Shown: positions 43,423-52,585, counted from the first letter of the stretch. The stretch: 58,619 nucleotides of DNA from Steroidobacter agaridevorans (GCF_009932555.1 NZ_BLJO01000008.1:1-58619); one strand, 5' to 3'. Numbers and translations: made by a program. The notes: generated by a model not told the origin, from the letters alone.

Positions 43423-46014
43423 ATGAGCATCAAGAAACAAATGCGCGCTCAGCAAATCGGCATGGCGGCGAGACTGGCCCGCTTCGCGGCGGTGGCCGCG
43501 CTCGGCGCGTTGACCCTGGCTGGTTGCAGCGGCGGCTCGAGCACCGAGCAAAATCCGAACCCCGGCGCGCCGACGCCGAACGTCGGTTATAACGGCCTAC
43601 CCGCGGCCAACGACGACATCCTGGCGTTCCAGAACGAATTCTGGACCAACATCCGCGTCGCCGATCGTTGCGGCGGCTGCCACAACGCCAACGGCCAGGC
43701 GCCGACGTTCGCTCGCTCCGACGACGTGAACCAGGCGTATCAACAGACGACCGCGATCGTGAATCGCGAAAACCCCGGGTTGTCGCTGCTCGTCACCAAA
43801 GTGGCCGGCGGCCATAACTGCTGGCGCGGCGATCCCGGCGCCTGCGCCGAGGATCTCACCACCTGGATCAGTGCCTGGGTCGGCGCCGACGGGAACAGCG
43901 CCAAGCAGATCCAGCTGGTCGAGCCAACTCCGATCGATCCGGGCGCCAGCAAGCGCTTCCCGGCGATGCCGCCCGCGGCGTTCAAGCCGGTCTACGACCT
44001 GCTCGATCAGCATTGCTCGAACTGCCATCAGCCCGACTCGGCCACCGCGCAGTCGCCGTTCTTTGCGGCGGGCGATCGGAATGCCGCGGACATACTCACG
44101 TCGGACGTGTACCTCGAGGCTTATCGAGCTTCGCAGCCGAAGATCAATCTCAACGAGCCGGAGCTGTCTCGTTTCGTAATCCGCCTGGCCGACGAAAGTC
44201 ACAACTGCTGGACCAGCGATTGCGACGCCGACGCGACGGTGCTGCTGAGTCGCATCCGGACGCTGGCCGGCGCCATCCCGGCCGACCCGACACCGCCGGG
44301 CATGCTCAGCAAGGCGTTGACGCTGTACGACGGCACGATTGCGAGCGGCGGCAGCCGTTACGAAAAGAACATCGTCGCGCTGTATGAGTTCAAGACCGGC
44401 AGCGGCAACATTGCGTATGACACCAGCGGCGTGGCGCCCGCGGCCGACCTGGAATTGTCGGTGCCCGGCATCGACTGGGTCGGCGGTTACGGCATCAATA
44501 TCCGCGACGGGCGCGCCAAGACTTTCGGCGCGGCGAGCCGCAAGTTCTACGAAAAGATCGCCGCCACCGGCGAATATTCCATCGAAGCGTGGGTCGCGCC
44601 GGGTAACGTCACGCAGGAAGACGCCCGCATCGTCAGCTACTCGGGCAGCGCGACTGCGCGCAATTTCACGCTGGGCCAGCAGCTGTACAACTACGAGTTC
44701 GCGGCCCGCAGCTCGGCCACCGACGCCGATGGCGCGCCGAGACTGTCAACCGATCCCGATCAGGAAGTCCTGCAGGCATCGTTGCAGCACGTCGTCGTGA
44801 CGTTCGATCCGGTCAACGGCCGTCGCATCTATGTGAACGGCGAGTTCACCGGCGATGTGGACGGCTCGGGCGGCGGCACGCTCGAGGCATGGGACAACAG
44901 CTTTGCCTTGTTCCTCGGCAATGAGGCCAGCGGCGACCGTCAATGGCAGGGTGTGGTGCGCCTGGCGGCGGTCTTCAACCGTGCGTTGACCTTGCAGCAG
45001 ATCAAGCAGAACTTCGCCGCCGGCGTCGGCCAGAAATTCTTCCTGCTGTTCGGCGTCTCGCACATCGTCAGCGTGCCCAAGGCCTACATCCTGTTCGAGG
45101 CCACGCAGTACGACTCGTACGGTTATCTGTTCACCAATCCGAAGTTCATCAGCCTCGATGCGACGGCCATGCCGGGCAGCATCCGCCTGAAGGGCATGCG
45201 CATCGGCGTGAACGGCGCCGAGGCGCAAGTCGGCCAGGCCTATCGCTTGCTGGATACCAACATCACCAATGAGATGTACTCGGCGGCGACCGGTCAGCTG
45301 CTCTCCGCGGTGGGCACCATCATTCCGGTGGAGCAGGGACCGGAGACGGACCAGTTCTTCCTGTGCTTCGATGCGCTCGGCTCGGAGACCAACGCCTGCA
45401 CCCAGTACACCGCGGGTATCACTCCGACGCCGGTGCTGGCGGAGGCGGGCTCGGACATCGGCGTGAAGTTGTTCGACGCCATCAACGCGACCATGTCGAC
45501 CATTACCGGCGTGCCGCGGGACAACGCAAAGGTGAAGGCGACGTACGCCAGCGTGCGTCAGTCGCTGCCGGCAGTGAATGACATCCAGGGCTTCCTGTCG
45601 TCGCATCAGACTTCGCTGGCTCAGCTGGCCTTGCAGTACTGCAACGTGATGATGGATACGCCGAGCCTGCGCGATGGGTTCTTCTCGGGTGCGGGCGTGA
45701 ATTACGACGACGTGCTCACGGAGCCCGATTACAGCGCGGTGAATGCCAATGGCCAGGCCGTTATCAATCGTCTGCATGCCAAGATGATCGGCACGGCGAT
45801 CTCGCAGCCGACCAGCCCCGAGTTTTCGACCGACATGGGCGATCTCGTGGAGTCGCTGTGCAATCCGAGCCTGCCGGCGGTCGTGGTTGCGCCGCAGACC
45901 AAGAACCTGGCGTGTGGCACGGTCAATCAGCGGACCAACGTCAATCGCACCGTGGAAGTCATCAAGGCCGCCTGTGGCGCCGCTCTCGGCAACGCCGCGG
46001 GCCTGGTTCAGTAA
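43423..46014 (+). CDS. Dihaem LamG-domain lipoprotein
   Basis: An 863-residue lipoprotein (lipobox LTLAGC, Cys35). Two haem motifs, CGGCH (83-87) and CSNCH (198-202), lie in the N-terminal third, each with a Cys-rich neighbourhood (NCWRGDPGACAED and NCWTSDCDAD). A concanavalin-like LamG domain follows (about 325-530: YEFKTGSGNIAYDTSG, IDWVGGYGINIRDGRAKTFG, FYEKIAATGEYSIEAWVAPGN, QHVVVTFDPVNGRRIYVNG), a fold that binds glycans or proteins. The C-terminal 330 residues are a mixed domain I do not recognise, with more cysteines. The order suggests an electron-carrying head with a binding module. Confidence 0.82.
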   Translation: MSIKKQMRAQQIGMAARLARFAAVAALGALTLAGCSGGSSTEQNPNPGAPTPNVGYNGLPAANDDILAFQNEFWTNIRVADRCGGCHNANGQAPTFARSDDVNQAYQQTTAIVNRENPGLSLLVTKVAGGHNCWRGDPGACAEDLTTWISAWVGADGNSAKQIQLVEPTPIDPGASKRFPAMPPAAFKPVYDLLDQHCSNCHQPDSATAQSPFFAAGDRNAADILTSDVYLEAYRASQPKINLNEPELSRFVIRLADESHNCWTSDCDADATVLLSRIRTLAGAIPADPTPPGMLSKALTLYDGTIASGGSRYEKNIVALYEFKTGSGNIAYDTSGVAPAADLELSVPGIDWVGGYGINIRDGRAKTFGAASRKFYEKIAATGEYSIEAWVAPGNVTQEDARIVSYSGSATARNFTLGQQLYNYEFAARSSATDADGAPRLSTDPDQEVLQASLQHVVVTFDPVNGRRIYVNGEFTGDVDGSGGGTLEAWDNSFALFLGNEASGDRQWQGVVRLAAVFNRALTLQQIKQNFAAGVGQKFFLLFGVSHIVSVPKAYILFEATQYDSYGYLFTNPKFISLDATAMPGSIRLKGMRIGVNGAEAQVGQAYRLLDTNITNEMYSAATGQLLSAVGTIIPVEQGPETDQFFLCFDALGSETNACTQYTAGITPTPVLAEAGSDIGVKLFDAINATMSTITGVPRDNAKVKATYASVRQSLPAVNDIQGFLSSHQTSLAQLALQYCNVMMDTPSLRDGFFSGAGVNYDDVLTEPDYSAVNANGQAVINRLHAKMIGTAISQPTSPEFSTDMGDLVESLCNPSLPAVVVAPQTKNLACGTVNQRTNVNRTVEVIKAACGAALGNAAGLVQ

Positions 46015-46026
46015 GAGGCAATTCGC

Positions 46027-47625
46027 ATGTTGATCATCAAATCAAAACGGAAGCGTGCCCTCGGCCTGAACGAGCCGCTGAAGCATGAGTCGCACAAAAG
46101 ACCGGTGACTCGTCGTGATTTCCTCGCTCAGGGATTCACGACCGGTGCAGCCACCGTCGTGGTGCCTGCCGCGATGAGCATGATGGCGTCGCGCCGCGCC
46201 CGGGCGGCGACGGAGCAGGAAAAGGAGGACTGCGGAATCGTCGGCGGCAACGGCAAGATTCCTTTCATCTGCTTCGACCTCGCTGGCGGCGCGAACATCG
46301 CCGGCTCGAACGTGCTGGTGGGGCAGCGGGGCGGCCAGCTGGATTTCCTGAGCACCCAGGGTTACTCGAAGCTGGGCCTGCCGGGCAACATGTTGCCGAA
46401 CAACTCCACGACCAACTTCGTCAACACCGAGTTCGGGCTGGCGTTTCATTCGGACAGCGCCTTCCTGCGCGGCATGCTGGAGAAGACCAGGCCGGAAACG
46501 CGTGCCTTCGTGAACGGCGCCGTCATCGCCGCGCGTTCCGAGAACGACACCAGCAACAATCCCCACAACCCGATGTACGGCATCGCCCAGGCCGGCCTGA
46601 ACCGTCAGGGCGCCAAAGGCGAGCTGCTGACCTTGATCGGTTCGCAGAACTCGGAATCCGGCGGCAATTCCATGGCGCCGGCCGCGATGATCGATCCGGC
46701 CAACCGCCCGACGAAGATCGATCGCGTCAGCGACGTGACCGGTCTGGTCGATACCGGTGAAGTGGCGAACATCCTGAGCGTCAGCGATACCGTGCAGACG
46801 CTCGAGACCATGTACAAGATCAGCGGCCGCAAGCTGGCGCATGTCGACACGCGCCTCGGCGCCGGCGGTGTCGGTGGCGTCGGCGGCGACGCCGCGGTCA
46901 AGAAACAATTTCAGTGCGCCTACCTCAAGACCGCCGATACGGTGGAAACATTCAGCAATCCGGCGTCGCTGAACCCTTCGCTGGATACGCGCGTGCAGGG
47001 ATTGTTCGGCGGCGCCGACTTCGGCGGCGACGGCGAATTCCAGAAAACCGCTTCGGTGATGAAGCTGGTCATCGACGGCAACGCCGGCGCGGGCACGATC
47101 ACCATGGGTGGTTTTGACTATCACACCGGCGAACGGGCCACGGGCGAAGCTCGCGATTTGCGCGCGGGCCGTTGCATCGGCGCTTGTCTGGAATATGCGG
47201 CGCTGACCAACAGACCGGTGATGATCTACGTTTTCAGCGACGGCTCGCTGTCTTCGAATGGCATGGTCGACGATTCCGTCGGCGGCCGCGGCAAGGGCCA
47301 GTGGACCGGCGACAACCAGCAGACCGCGGCCTCGTTTTTCCTCGTGTACAACCCGGATGGGCGCCCGACGCTGCTCGGTAACGGCACGCCGGCGGCGGCC
47401 AATCATCAGCAGATCGGTTACTACAGCGCCGGCGGCGATGTGGTGACCAGCAGCAGCCCCGCTGCGAACAACGTCAACCTGCTGGTGCAGACCGTGATCC
47501 TGAATTACATGGCTTTGCACGACGAACAACATCTGTTCAACGGGCTGTTTGGCAATGCTCTCGGCATCGACGGCGCGCTCGACGGTCTGATTGCCTTCAC
47601 TCCGATCGCCAGCGGCACGGTCTGA
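46027..47625 (+). CDS. Tat-exported DUF1501-like protein
   Basis: A 532-residue protein with a twin-arginine signal (TRRDFLAQGF at residues 28-37 then a hydrophobic stretch and ARA). The mature part has DUF1501-like features: FDLAGGANIAGSN, LGAGG-rich loops, MGGFDYHTG, LRAGRCIGACLEYAALTNRPVMIYVFSDGSLSSN, and NANVNLLVQTVILNYMALH. DUF1501 is an alkaline-phosphatase-like sulfatase-superfamily fold. Tat export means it folds with cofactor in the cytosol. It is the last gene of the rightward arm and is followed by a terminator. Activity is unknown. Confidence 0.8.
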   Translation: MLIIKSKRKRALGLNEPLKHESHKRPVTRRDFLAQGFTTGAATVVVPAAMSMMASRRARAATEQEKEDCGIVGGNGKIPFICFDLAGGANIAGSNVLVGQRGGQLDFLSTQGYSKLGLPGNMLPNNSTTNFVNTEFGLAFHSDSAFLRGMLEKTRPETRAFVNGAVIAARSENDTSNNPHNPMYGIAQAGLNRQGAKGELLTLIGSQNSESGGNSMAPAAMIDPANRPTKIDRVSDVTGLVDTGEVANILSVSDTVQTLETMYKISGRKLAHVDTRLGAGGVGGVGGDAAVKKQFQCAYLKTADTVETFSNPASLNPSLDTRVQGLFGGADFGGDGEFQKTASVMKLVIDGNAGAGTITMGGFDYHTGERATGEARDLRAGRCIGACLEYAALTNRPVMIYVFSDGSLSSNGMVDDSVGGRGKGQWTGDNQQTAASFFLVYNPDGRPTLLGNGTPAAANHQQIGYYSAGGDVVTSSSPAANNVNLLVQTVILNYMALHDEQHLFNGLFGNALGIDGALDGLIAFTPIASGTV

Positions 47626-47647
47626 TTTTTTCGCGCTGTCGACTGTC

Positions 47648-47673
47648 AGGCCCGGCTCTCGCCGGGCCTTTTT
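47648..47673 (+). terminator. Rho-independent terminator of the rightward envelope arm
   Basis: AGGCCCGGC pairs with GCCGGGCCT around a TCTC loop, 23 bp past the DUF1501-like stop, and is followed by TTTTATTT. It is a strong intrinsic terminator marking the end of the operon. Confidence 0.9.
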
Positions 47674-47675
47674 AT

Positions 47676-47720
47676 TTCCGCGGCATTTCGCGCGCGCGAA
47701 CGCGCGGAGATGCCGCGGAA
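47676..47720. repeat. Long GC-rich hairpin next to the terminator
   Basis: An 11-bp perfect stem (TTCCGCGGCAT and ATGCCGCGGAA) encloses a second stem of alternating CG with a CGAA tetraloop, spanning 45 bp. It follows the terminator by about 2 bp and lies before the Uma2 gene. It may be a second terminator, a REP-like element or a bidirectional barrier. Confidence 0.65.
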
Positions 47721-47831
47721 CGAAAATTCCCTCCTACACCATCCAGGTCGAAATTTCTGTTGATTTTCGCGGCGGATCGCGATGAGCATCCGTCATTCGC
47801 GCCGTGGCGACGCTGCTAAGGTCTTTGCAAC

Positions 47832-48428
47832 ATGGCTACCAACGCAATCGACGTTAAGAAGTACAGCCCGTACCGGTTTTCGATCGAGCAGTACTACCGC
47901 ATGGCCGAAGTCGGCTTGCTCGCGCCGGATGCGCGGACGGAGCTGATCGAAGGAGAGATTTGCGATATGCCTCCGATAGGAAGTCGGCACGCGGCCACGG
48001 TCTCATGGATGCATCGGCAACTGCTGAAGGCCGTCGGCGATCGGGCTCTGGTGTTCGAACAGTCTCCGCTGCGGCTGAGCCGCCATTCGGAACCGCAGTC
48101 CGATCTCATGTTGCTTCGTCCGCGTCGCGATCATTACAGCGAGGCTCACCCGACCGCGCGCGATGCGTTGCTGGTGATCGAGGTGTGCGACAGCAGCTGG
48201 CTCTACGATCGGGAGGTCAAGATGCCTTTGTATGCTGCTTACGGCGTGCGAGAAGCCTGGCTGGTGGATATCGGCGTAAAGACGCTCAACTGCTTCGGCG
48301 CCCCGCATGGGGGCGCCTTCGTCGAACAAACGTCGATGCAAATTCCAGGATCGTTAGCCGTGCCGTCGCTGGATGTGCATGTCAATCTGGCGCGGCTTTT
48401 CAGCTTCGCCGACTATTCCGTCTCGTAG
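47832..48428 (+). CDS. Uma2 family (DUF820) nuclease-fold protein
   Basis: A 198-residue member of the Uma2/DUF820 family with a PD-(D/E)xK-type fold. YSPYRFSIEQYYRMAEVGLLAPDARTELIEGEICDM opens the domain, SEPQSDLMLLRPR holds a likely active-site Asp, and LLVIEVCDSSWLYDREVKMPLYAAYGVREAWLVD holds Glu and Lys residues at the expected positions. These proteins are abundant in cyanobacteria and some proteobacteria; their role is uncertain. The end overlaps the TonB-dependent receptor's stop by 16 bp, convergent. Confidence 0.85.
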   Translation: MATNAIDVKKYSPYRFSIEQYYRMAEVGLLAPDARTELIEGEICDMPPIGSRHAATVSWMHRQLLKAVGDRALVFEQSPLRLSRHSEPQSDLMLLRPRRDHYSEAHPTARDALLVIEVCDSSWLYDREVKMPLYAAYGVREAWLVDIGVKTLNCFGAPHGGAFVEQTSMQIPGSLAVPSLDVHVNLARLFSFADYSVS

Positions 48429-50524
48429 CGCACTTCGACGAACAGCGTGCGGCCGCGGCCAGGAAAATAACGATAGTTGCCGAAGGCGAAGTCGGCGCGG
48501 TCGGCGTACGCGCGGTCGGTGACATTGTTGAGACGAACGAGGGCACGCCAGTTGTCGGTGGCTTGCCAGCTGACGCGCACGTTCAGCAGGTCGTGGCCGC
48601 CGTACTCGTTCGAATTGGAGGCGTCGACGAAGTATTTGCCCACCGATACCCATTCCAATTCCGCTGCCGCCGACGGCAGGAAGCTCCAATTCAAGCGGGC
48701 GGTGTTGATGTGACGAGGCGCGGTGTCGACGTCGCGGCCGGCGACAATGGTTTCGCCTTGCTCGATCACACGGTCGAAGTCGTAAGTGTGCTCCGCATAC
48801 GTGCCGGCGAGCGCCACTGACAGCGTCTCGAGCGGCGCCCACGAGAACTCATATTCGACGCCATCGTGCTCGGTGCGGCCGTCGCTGACATTGAAGCCGT
48901 TCGAGTCGCGGAAGATCACGTTGTCCTTGTCCATCGTGAACGCGGCGAGCGAATAGCTGAGCGGGCCGAAGAAGCCGCGAGCGCCGAGCTCGATGCTGTC
49001 GAGACGTTCCGCATCGAGATCCGCGATCGACTGCTGACGCTGCAATCGATACAGCTCGCTGGTGTCCGGCGCACGATAGCCGCGAGTGGCGGTGAGATAC
49101 AAAGTGTGGTCGTCGGCGATCTCGTAGCTGAGCCCCAGCTTGGAAGTCACGTTGCTGAAATCGTCGCTGCGATCCGCCGGACGATTGTATAAGCAGCCGC
49201 CGGCGCCGCAGGTCGTGCCATCCTCACGGGTGTTGCCGGCGATCATGCGGTTGTCATATTCGTAATCGACGTATTCGTAGCGCACGCCGCCGATCGCCTT
49301 CCAACGCTGCGCGAACGGTTGCTCGACCTGTCCATAAACCGCAGCAACCCGGCTGTCCACTCGATAGTCGTAATGTTTGCCAGCGGGACGAATGGCATTC
49401 GCGGCGGGCGCGCCATCCGTCGCCGGTCCGGGCTGGGTTTCTTTCAGGAAGCCCTGCGCGAACTCGACATCGACGCCGGTCAGAAACCGTGTGTTGTTGA
49501 ACGCGGTGAAATCGAGCGCTGTCAGCACGCCGACCGACTCCTGGCCGTTCTCCTCGAGAGGTTTGCCGATGAGAAAGTGCTGCAGGAAATCCATCCGCGA
49601 GTATCGAGCATACGGACGCACGGCGAGTTGCATGGTGTCGTTCAGCGGCTGCTCGTAGCGGCCCGTGAGCCTCACGGCATAGGCGTCGCGATACGCTTCC
49701 GGATTGGGATTCGACTTCGCGATGGCTTCGTTGCGATACGCGTTGAAGCCTTGAATGAAGCCTGCCGTTTCCTGGTTCAGATTGGTCGCGGCCAGATCCA
49801 ATCCCATCTGTGCCTCGCCACGCCGATGCGTGAGCCCGACATTCAGCTTCTGTTCTTCGAGGCCCGAGCTGTCGCGCCAGCCGCCATCGTGCGAGGCGAC
49901 CACGACACCGCCGATATCGGTCGCATCGCTCTTGTGACTCAAGCCGAGTTTGCCGCGGTAGTACTCATCCGGGCCGCCTTCGAGCGCGAGGCTGCGTGCT
50001 GGCATGTCGCCAGGCTGAGCGGAAATCACATTGATCGCGCCGTGCATCGCGCCGGAACCGTAGATCACTCCCGCCGGTCCGCGCAGCACTTCGATCGAGC
50101 TGGCCTGCTCGCTGTTGACCTCGAACAACTCGTTCACATTGCAGAAGCCGGTGGGACGGATCGGCACGCTGTTCTCGAGAAACAAAAACGTGCCGCACGA
50201 GCCGGGGCCGCTGAGCACGGGCGAGCGGATCGCGGTCAGGCTTTCCTCGCCGCTATTGCGCTGGATCATCGTGCCGGGCGCGCGATTCATGATCTCGCTG
50301 TGATGAGTCGAGCCGACGACGGTCACGTCGTTGCCTTTCACGAGCGAGATGCTGCCGGCGAAGTCGCGCAGTTGTTCCGCTTCGCGTGTGCCGGTCACGA
50401 CGACTTCTTCCACGCGGCCGCTGGTACGGTCGGCCGCCTGAAGGGTGGAAATAAACAGCGCCGAGCAACCCAGCAGGGCGGTGGAACCGAAGCGCGAAGC
50501 ACGCATGATGATGAACCTGTTCAT
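48413..50524 (-). CDS. TonB-dependent outer-membrane receptor
   Basis: A 703-residue outer-membrane barrel. After the signal (TALLGCSALFISTLQAA) come the TonB-box-like EEVVVTGTRE, the plug domain with GPGSCGTFLFLENSVPI and RGPAGVIYGSGAMHGAINVIS, and the barrel, ending FVEVRYETE. It lies 7 bp downstream of the PQQ-dependent dehydrogenase gene, on the same strand. That pairing suggests it imports PQQ, as E. coli YncD/PqqU does, or the dehydrogenase substrate. Two plug cysteines may form a disulfide. Substrate is inferred from context only. Confidence 0.92.
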   Translation of the reverse strand: MNRFIIMRASRFGSTALLGCSALFISTLQAADRTSGRVEEVVVTGTREAEQLRDFAGSISLVKGNDVTVVGSTHHSEIMNRAPGTMIQRNSGEESLTAIRSPVLSGPGSCGTFLFLENSVPIRPTGFCNVNELFEVNSEQASSIEVLRGPAGVIYGSGAMHGAINVISAQPGDMPARSLALEGGPDEYYRGKLGLSHKSDATDIGGVVVASHDGGWRDSSGLEEQKLNVGLTHRRGEAQMGLDLAATNLNQETAGFIQGFNAYRNEAIAKSNPNPEAYRDAYAVRLTGRYEQPLNDTMQLAVRPYARYSRMDFLQHFLIGKPLEENGQESVGVLTALDFTAFNNTRFLTGVDVEFAQGFLKETQPGPATDGAPAANAIRPAGKHYDYRVDSRVAAVYGQVEQPFAQRWKAIGGVRYEYVDYEYDNRMIAGNTREDGTTCGAGGCLYNRPADRSDDFSNVTSKLGLSYEIADDHTLYLTATRGYRAPDTSELYRLQRQQSIADLDAERLDSIELGARGFFGPLSYSLAAFTMDKDNVIFRDSNGFNVSDGRTEHDGVEYEFSWAPLETLSVALAGTYAEHTYDFDRVIEQGETIVAGRDVDTAPRHINTARLNWSFLPSAAAELEWVSVGKYFVDASNSNEYGGHDLLNVRVSWQATDNWRALVRLNNVTDRAYADRADFAFGNYRYFPGRGRTLFVEVRYETE

Positions 50525-50531
50525 TGAATCG

Positions 50532-52541
50532 TCAGCGCGCCGGCGGCAGTGCGAAGGCGATCAAGTAGTCGCCCTGTTTGGTTTTCAGCCCGCCATGTCC
50601 GCCGGCGGCAATCACTACATATTGGCGCCCGCCGCTCTCGTAGCTCATGGGCGTTGCCTGGCCACCCGCGGGTAGACGGCCTTTCCACAGCTCACGACCC
50701 GTCTCGATATCGAACGCGCGCAGGTAATTGTCCGTGGCCGCGCCGATAAAGACCAGACCGCCCGCGGTCACCAGCGGCCCGCCCATGTTCGGCATGCCAA
50801 TGGTCCGGGACGGCACGAACCAGGGCGTGCTGTCGCGAGTCGAGCCGAGCACCACCTGCCAGAGGATGGCATTGCGCCGCAGGTCGACCGCGGCCAGCGA
50901 TCCCCAGGGCGGGGCCGTGCATGGCAGCCCGAGCGGCGACGCCAACAGTTCACGACGCATGCCGTATGGCGTGCCCGCCTGCTGTGCGAACTCCGAGTCC
51001 GGATAATTCCCGGACTCGCGCATAGGTTTCAGTTGCTCGCGTGGGACCAGCGTCGCGACCATGGGAACGTGATTGACGGCAGCCAGGATCAGTTGCCGCT
51101 CGGGATCGAACGCCAGGCTGCCCCAGTTCACGCCGCCGACGAAGCTGGGCGACAGAATGGTTCCTTGCAGGCTGGGCGGGGTAAACAACCCTTCCGAGCG
51201 ATATTTGCCGATCAGGTCGCGGCACTTGGCGCGATCGATCACGGTCAGGCCCCACGCGTCCTGCGGCGTGATGGCCGCATGCGAGACCAACGCCGGTGTC
51301 GCGGCGAATGGCTGGGTCGGCGAAGCAACTTCACCGGGCACGGTCGACGCAGGCACCGGTCGCTCGACGATCTCGAACACCGGCTCGCCGGTCTCGCGAT
51401 CGAACACGAACAGCATGCCCGTCTTGGTGGCCTGCACGACCGCGGGAATGGCTTTACCCTCGCGCTCGAAATCGATGAGCATGGGCTGGGCGGCGAGATC
51501 GTAATCCCACAGGTCGTGATGAATGAGCTGGCGATGCCAGACCCGTTCGCCGGTGTCGGCGCGCAACGCCACCAATGAGTTTGCGTAATTGTTCAGGCCG
51601 GGCCGTTCGCCACCGTAAAAATCCGGGCTCGCCGAACCGGTCGGCACGAAGATCAAACCGCGGCCCGCATCGACCGAAATCATCGACCAGGCATTCGCGG
51701 CGCCGGTGCGTCGAGCGGATTCTTCGGTCCAGCCGTGTGTCGTCGCTTCTGCGGGCGTAACCGGAATCGGATCCCACGACCAGCGTTGCACACCGGTGCG
51801 GGCGTCGAAGGCGCGCACGATGCCTCGTTCCAGCTCGACGCCGCGATTGTCACCAATCGCCGAGCCTGTGACGATCAAGTCGCGATAAACGGCTGGCGGC
51901 GATGTGACTAGATATTGACCGCGTTCAGTCGGCCTCGCGCCGGCGGCGAGATCGACGCTGCCACTGTTGCCGAAATCGCTGCAAGGCGCGCCGTTGCGGG
52001 CATCGAGCGCGATCAGTCGCGCGTCCAATGTGCCGATAAAAATACGTTGCGAGCAGCGTGCATTGGCGTCGGCCGATTCATCGCTCCACCACGCAACGCC
52101 CCGAGAGGTCGCCTCGGCGTAATGCAGGTGGCGCGGAATTTTAGGATCGTGACGCCAGCGAAACTTGCCAGTGGCGGCGTCGAGTGCGATCACGATGTCG
52201 GTCGGCGTGCTCACATACAGCGTGTCGCCGACCAGGATGGGCGTCGCTTCGAACGACAGTTTCCCGGCGCGCAGAAAGCCGACGCCGAGCTCGCCGGTGC
52301 GATAGGTCCATGCGATTTCCAGCTGATCGACATTGCCTGGCGTGATTTGCCTGGACGCCCCGTAACGCGTGCCACCGGCATCGCCGCCGTAAAACTGCCA
52401 TTGCGCATCGTCGTCGTTGAGCCGCCGATGCGGAGGCGCGGCCACTGCCTGACTGGCCACGAGGCCGCCCAACATGACGACGAGGGGGGCGATCGGAGCG
52501 ATCCAGAGCAGCGTGGCCGGACGGCGACAGGCGAATGTCAT
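50532..52541 (-). CDS. PQQ-dependent dehydrogenase, glucose dehydrogenase type
   Basis: A 669-residue quinoprotein with an eight-bladed propeller. After an N-terminal hydrophobic segment (about 10-34: signal or single anchor), blades run from DDDAQWQFYGGDAGGTRYGASRQITPGN onward; DARLIALDARNGAPCSDFG and HHDLWDYDLAAQPMLIDF are characteristic of the glucose/quinate/shikimate dehydrogenase group, which oxidises sugars or polyols in the periplasm. The five-helix membrane domain of E. coli Gcd is missing and no CxxCH haem motif is present, so electron transfer must use another partner. It is operonic with a TonB-dependent receptor (7 bp). Confidence 0.92.
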   Translation of the reverse strand: MTFACRRPATLLWIAPIAPLVVMLGGLVASQAVAAPPHRRLNDDDAQWQFYGGDAGGTRYGASRQITPGNVDQLEIAWTYRTGELGVGFLRAGKLSFEATPILVGDTLYVSTPTDIVIALDAATGKFRWRHDPKIPRHLHYAEATSRGVAWWSDESADANARCSQRIFIGTLDARLIALDARNGAPCSDFGNSGSVDLAAGARPTERGQYLVTSPPAVYRDLIVTGSAIGDNRGVELERGIVRAFDARTGVQRWSWDPIPVTPAEATTHGWTEESARRTGAANAWSMISVDAGRGLIFVPTGSASPDFYGGERPGLNNYANSLVALRADTGERVWHRQLIHHDLWDYDLAAQPMLIDFEREGKAIPAVVQATKTGMLFVFDRETGEPVFEIVERPVPASTVPGEVASPTQPFAATPALVSHAAITPQDAWGLTVIDRAKCRDLIGKYRSEGLFTPPSLQGTILSPSFVGGVNWGSLAFDPERQLILAAVNHVPMVATLVPREQLKPMRESGNYPDSEFAQQAGTPYGMRRELLASPLGLPCTAPPWGSLAAVDLRRNAILWQVVLGSTRDSTPWFVPSRTIGMPNMGGPLVTAGGLVFIGAATDNYLRAFDIETGRELWKGRLPAGGQATPMSYESGGRQYVVIAAGGHGGLKTKQGDYLIAFALPPAR

Positions 52542-52585
52542 GCAAAAAGCCTAGCGAGCAAGGTTCGGCGTCACAAGCTCTGTCC

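Noticed and set aside
46042-47532. Minus-strand 496-codon frame opposite the DUF1501-like gene
   Set aside because: Shadow; the plus strand has a Tat signal and DUF1501 motifs.
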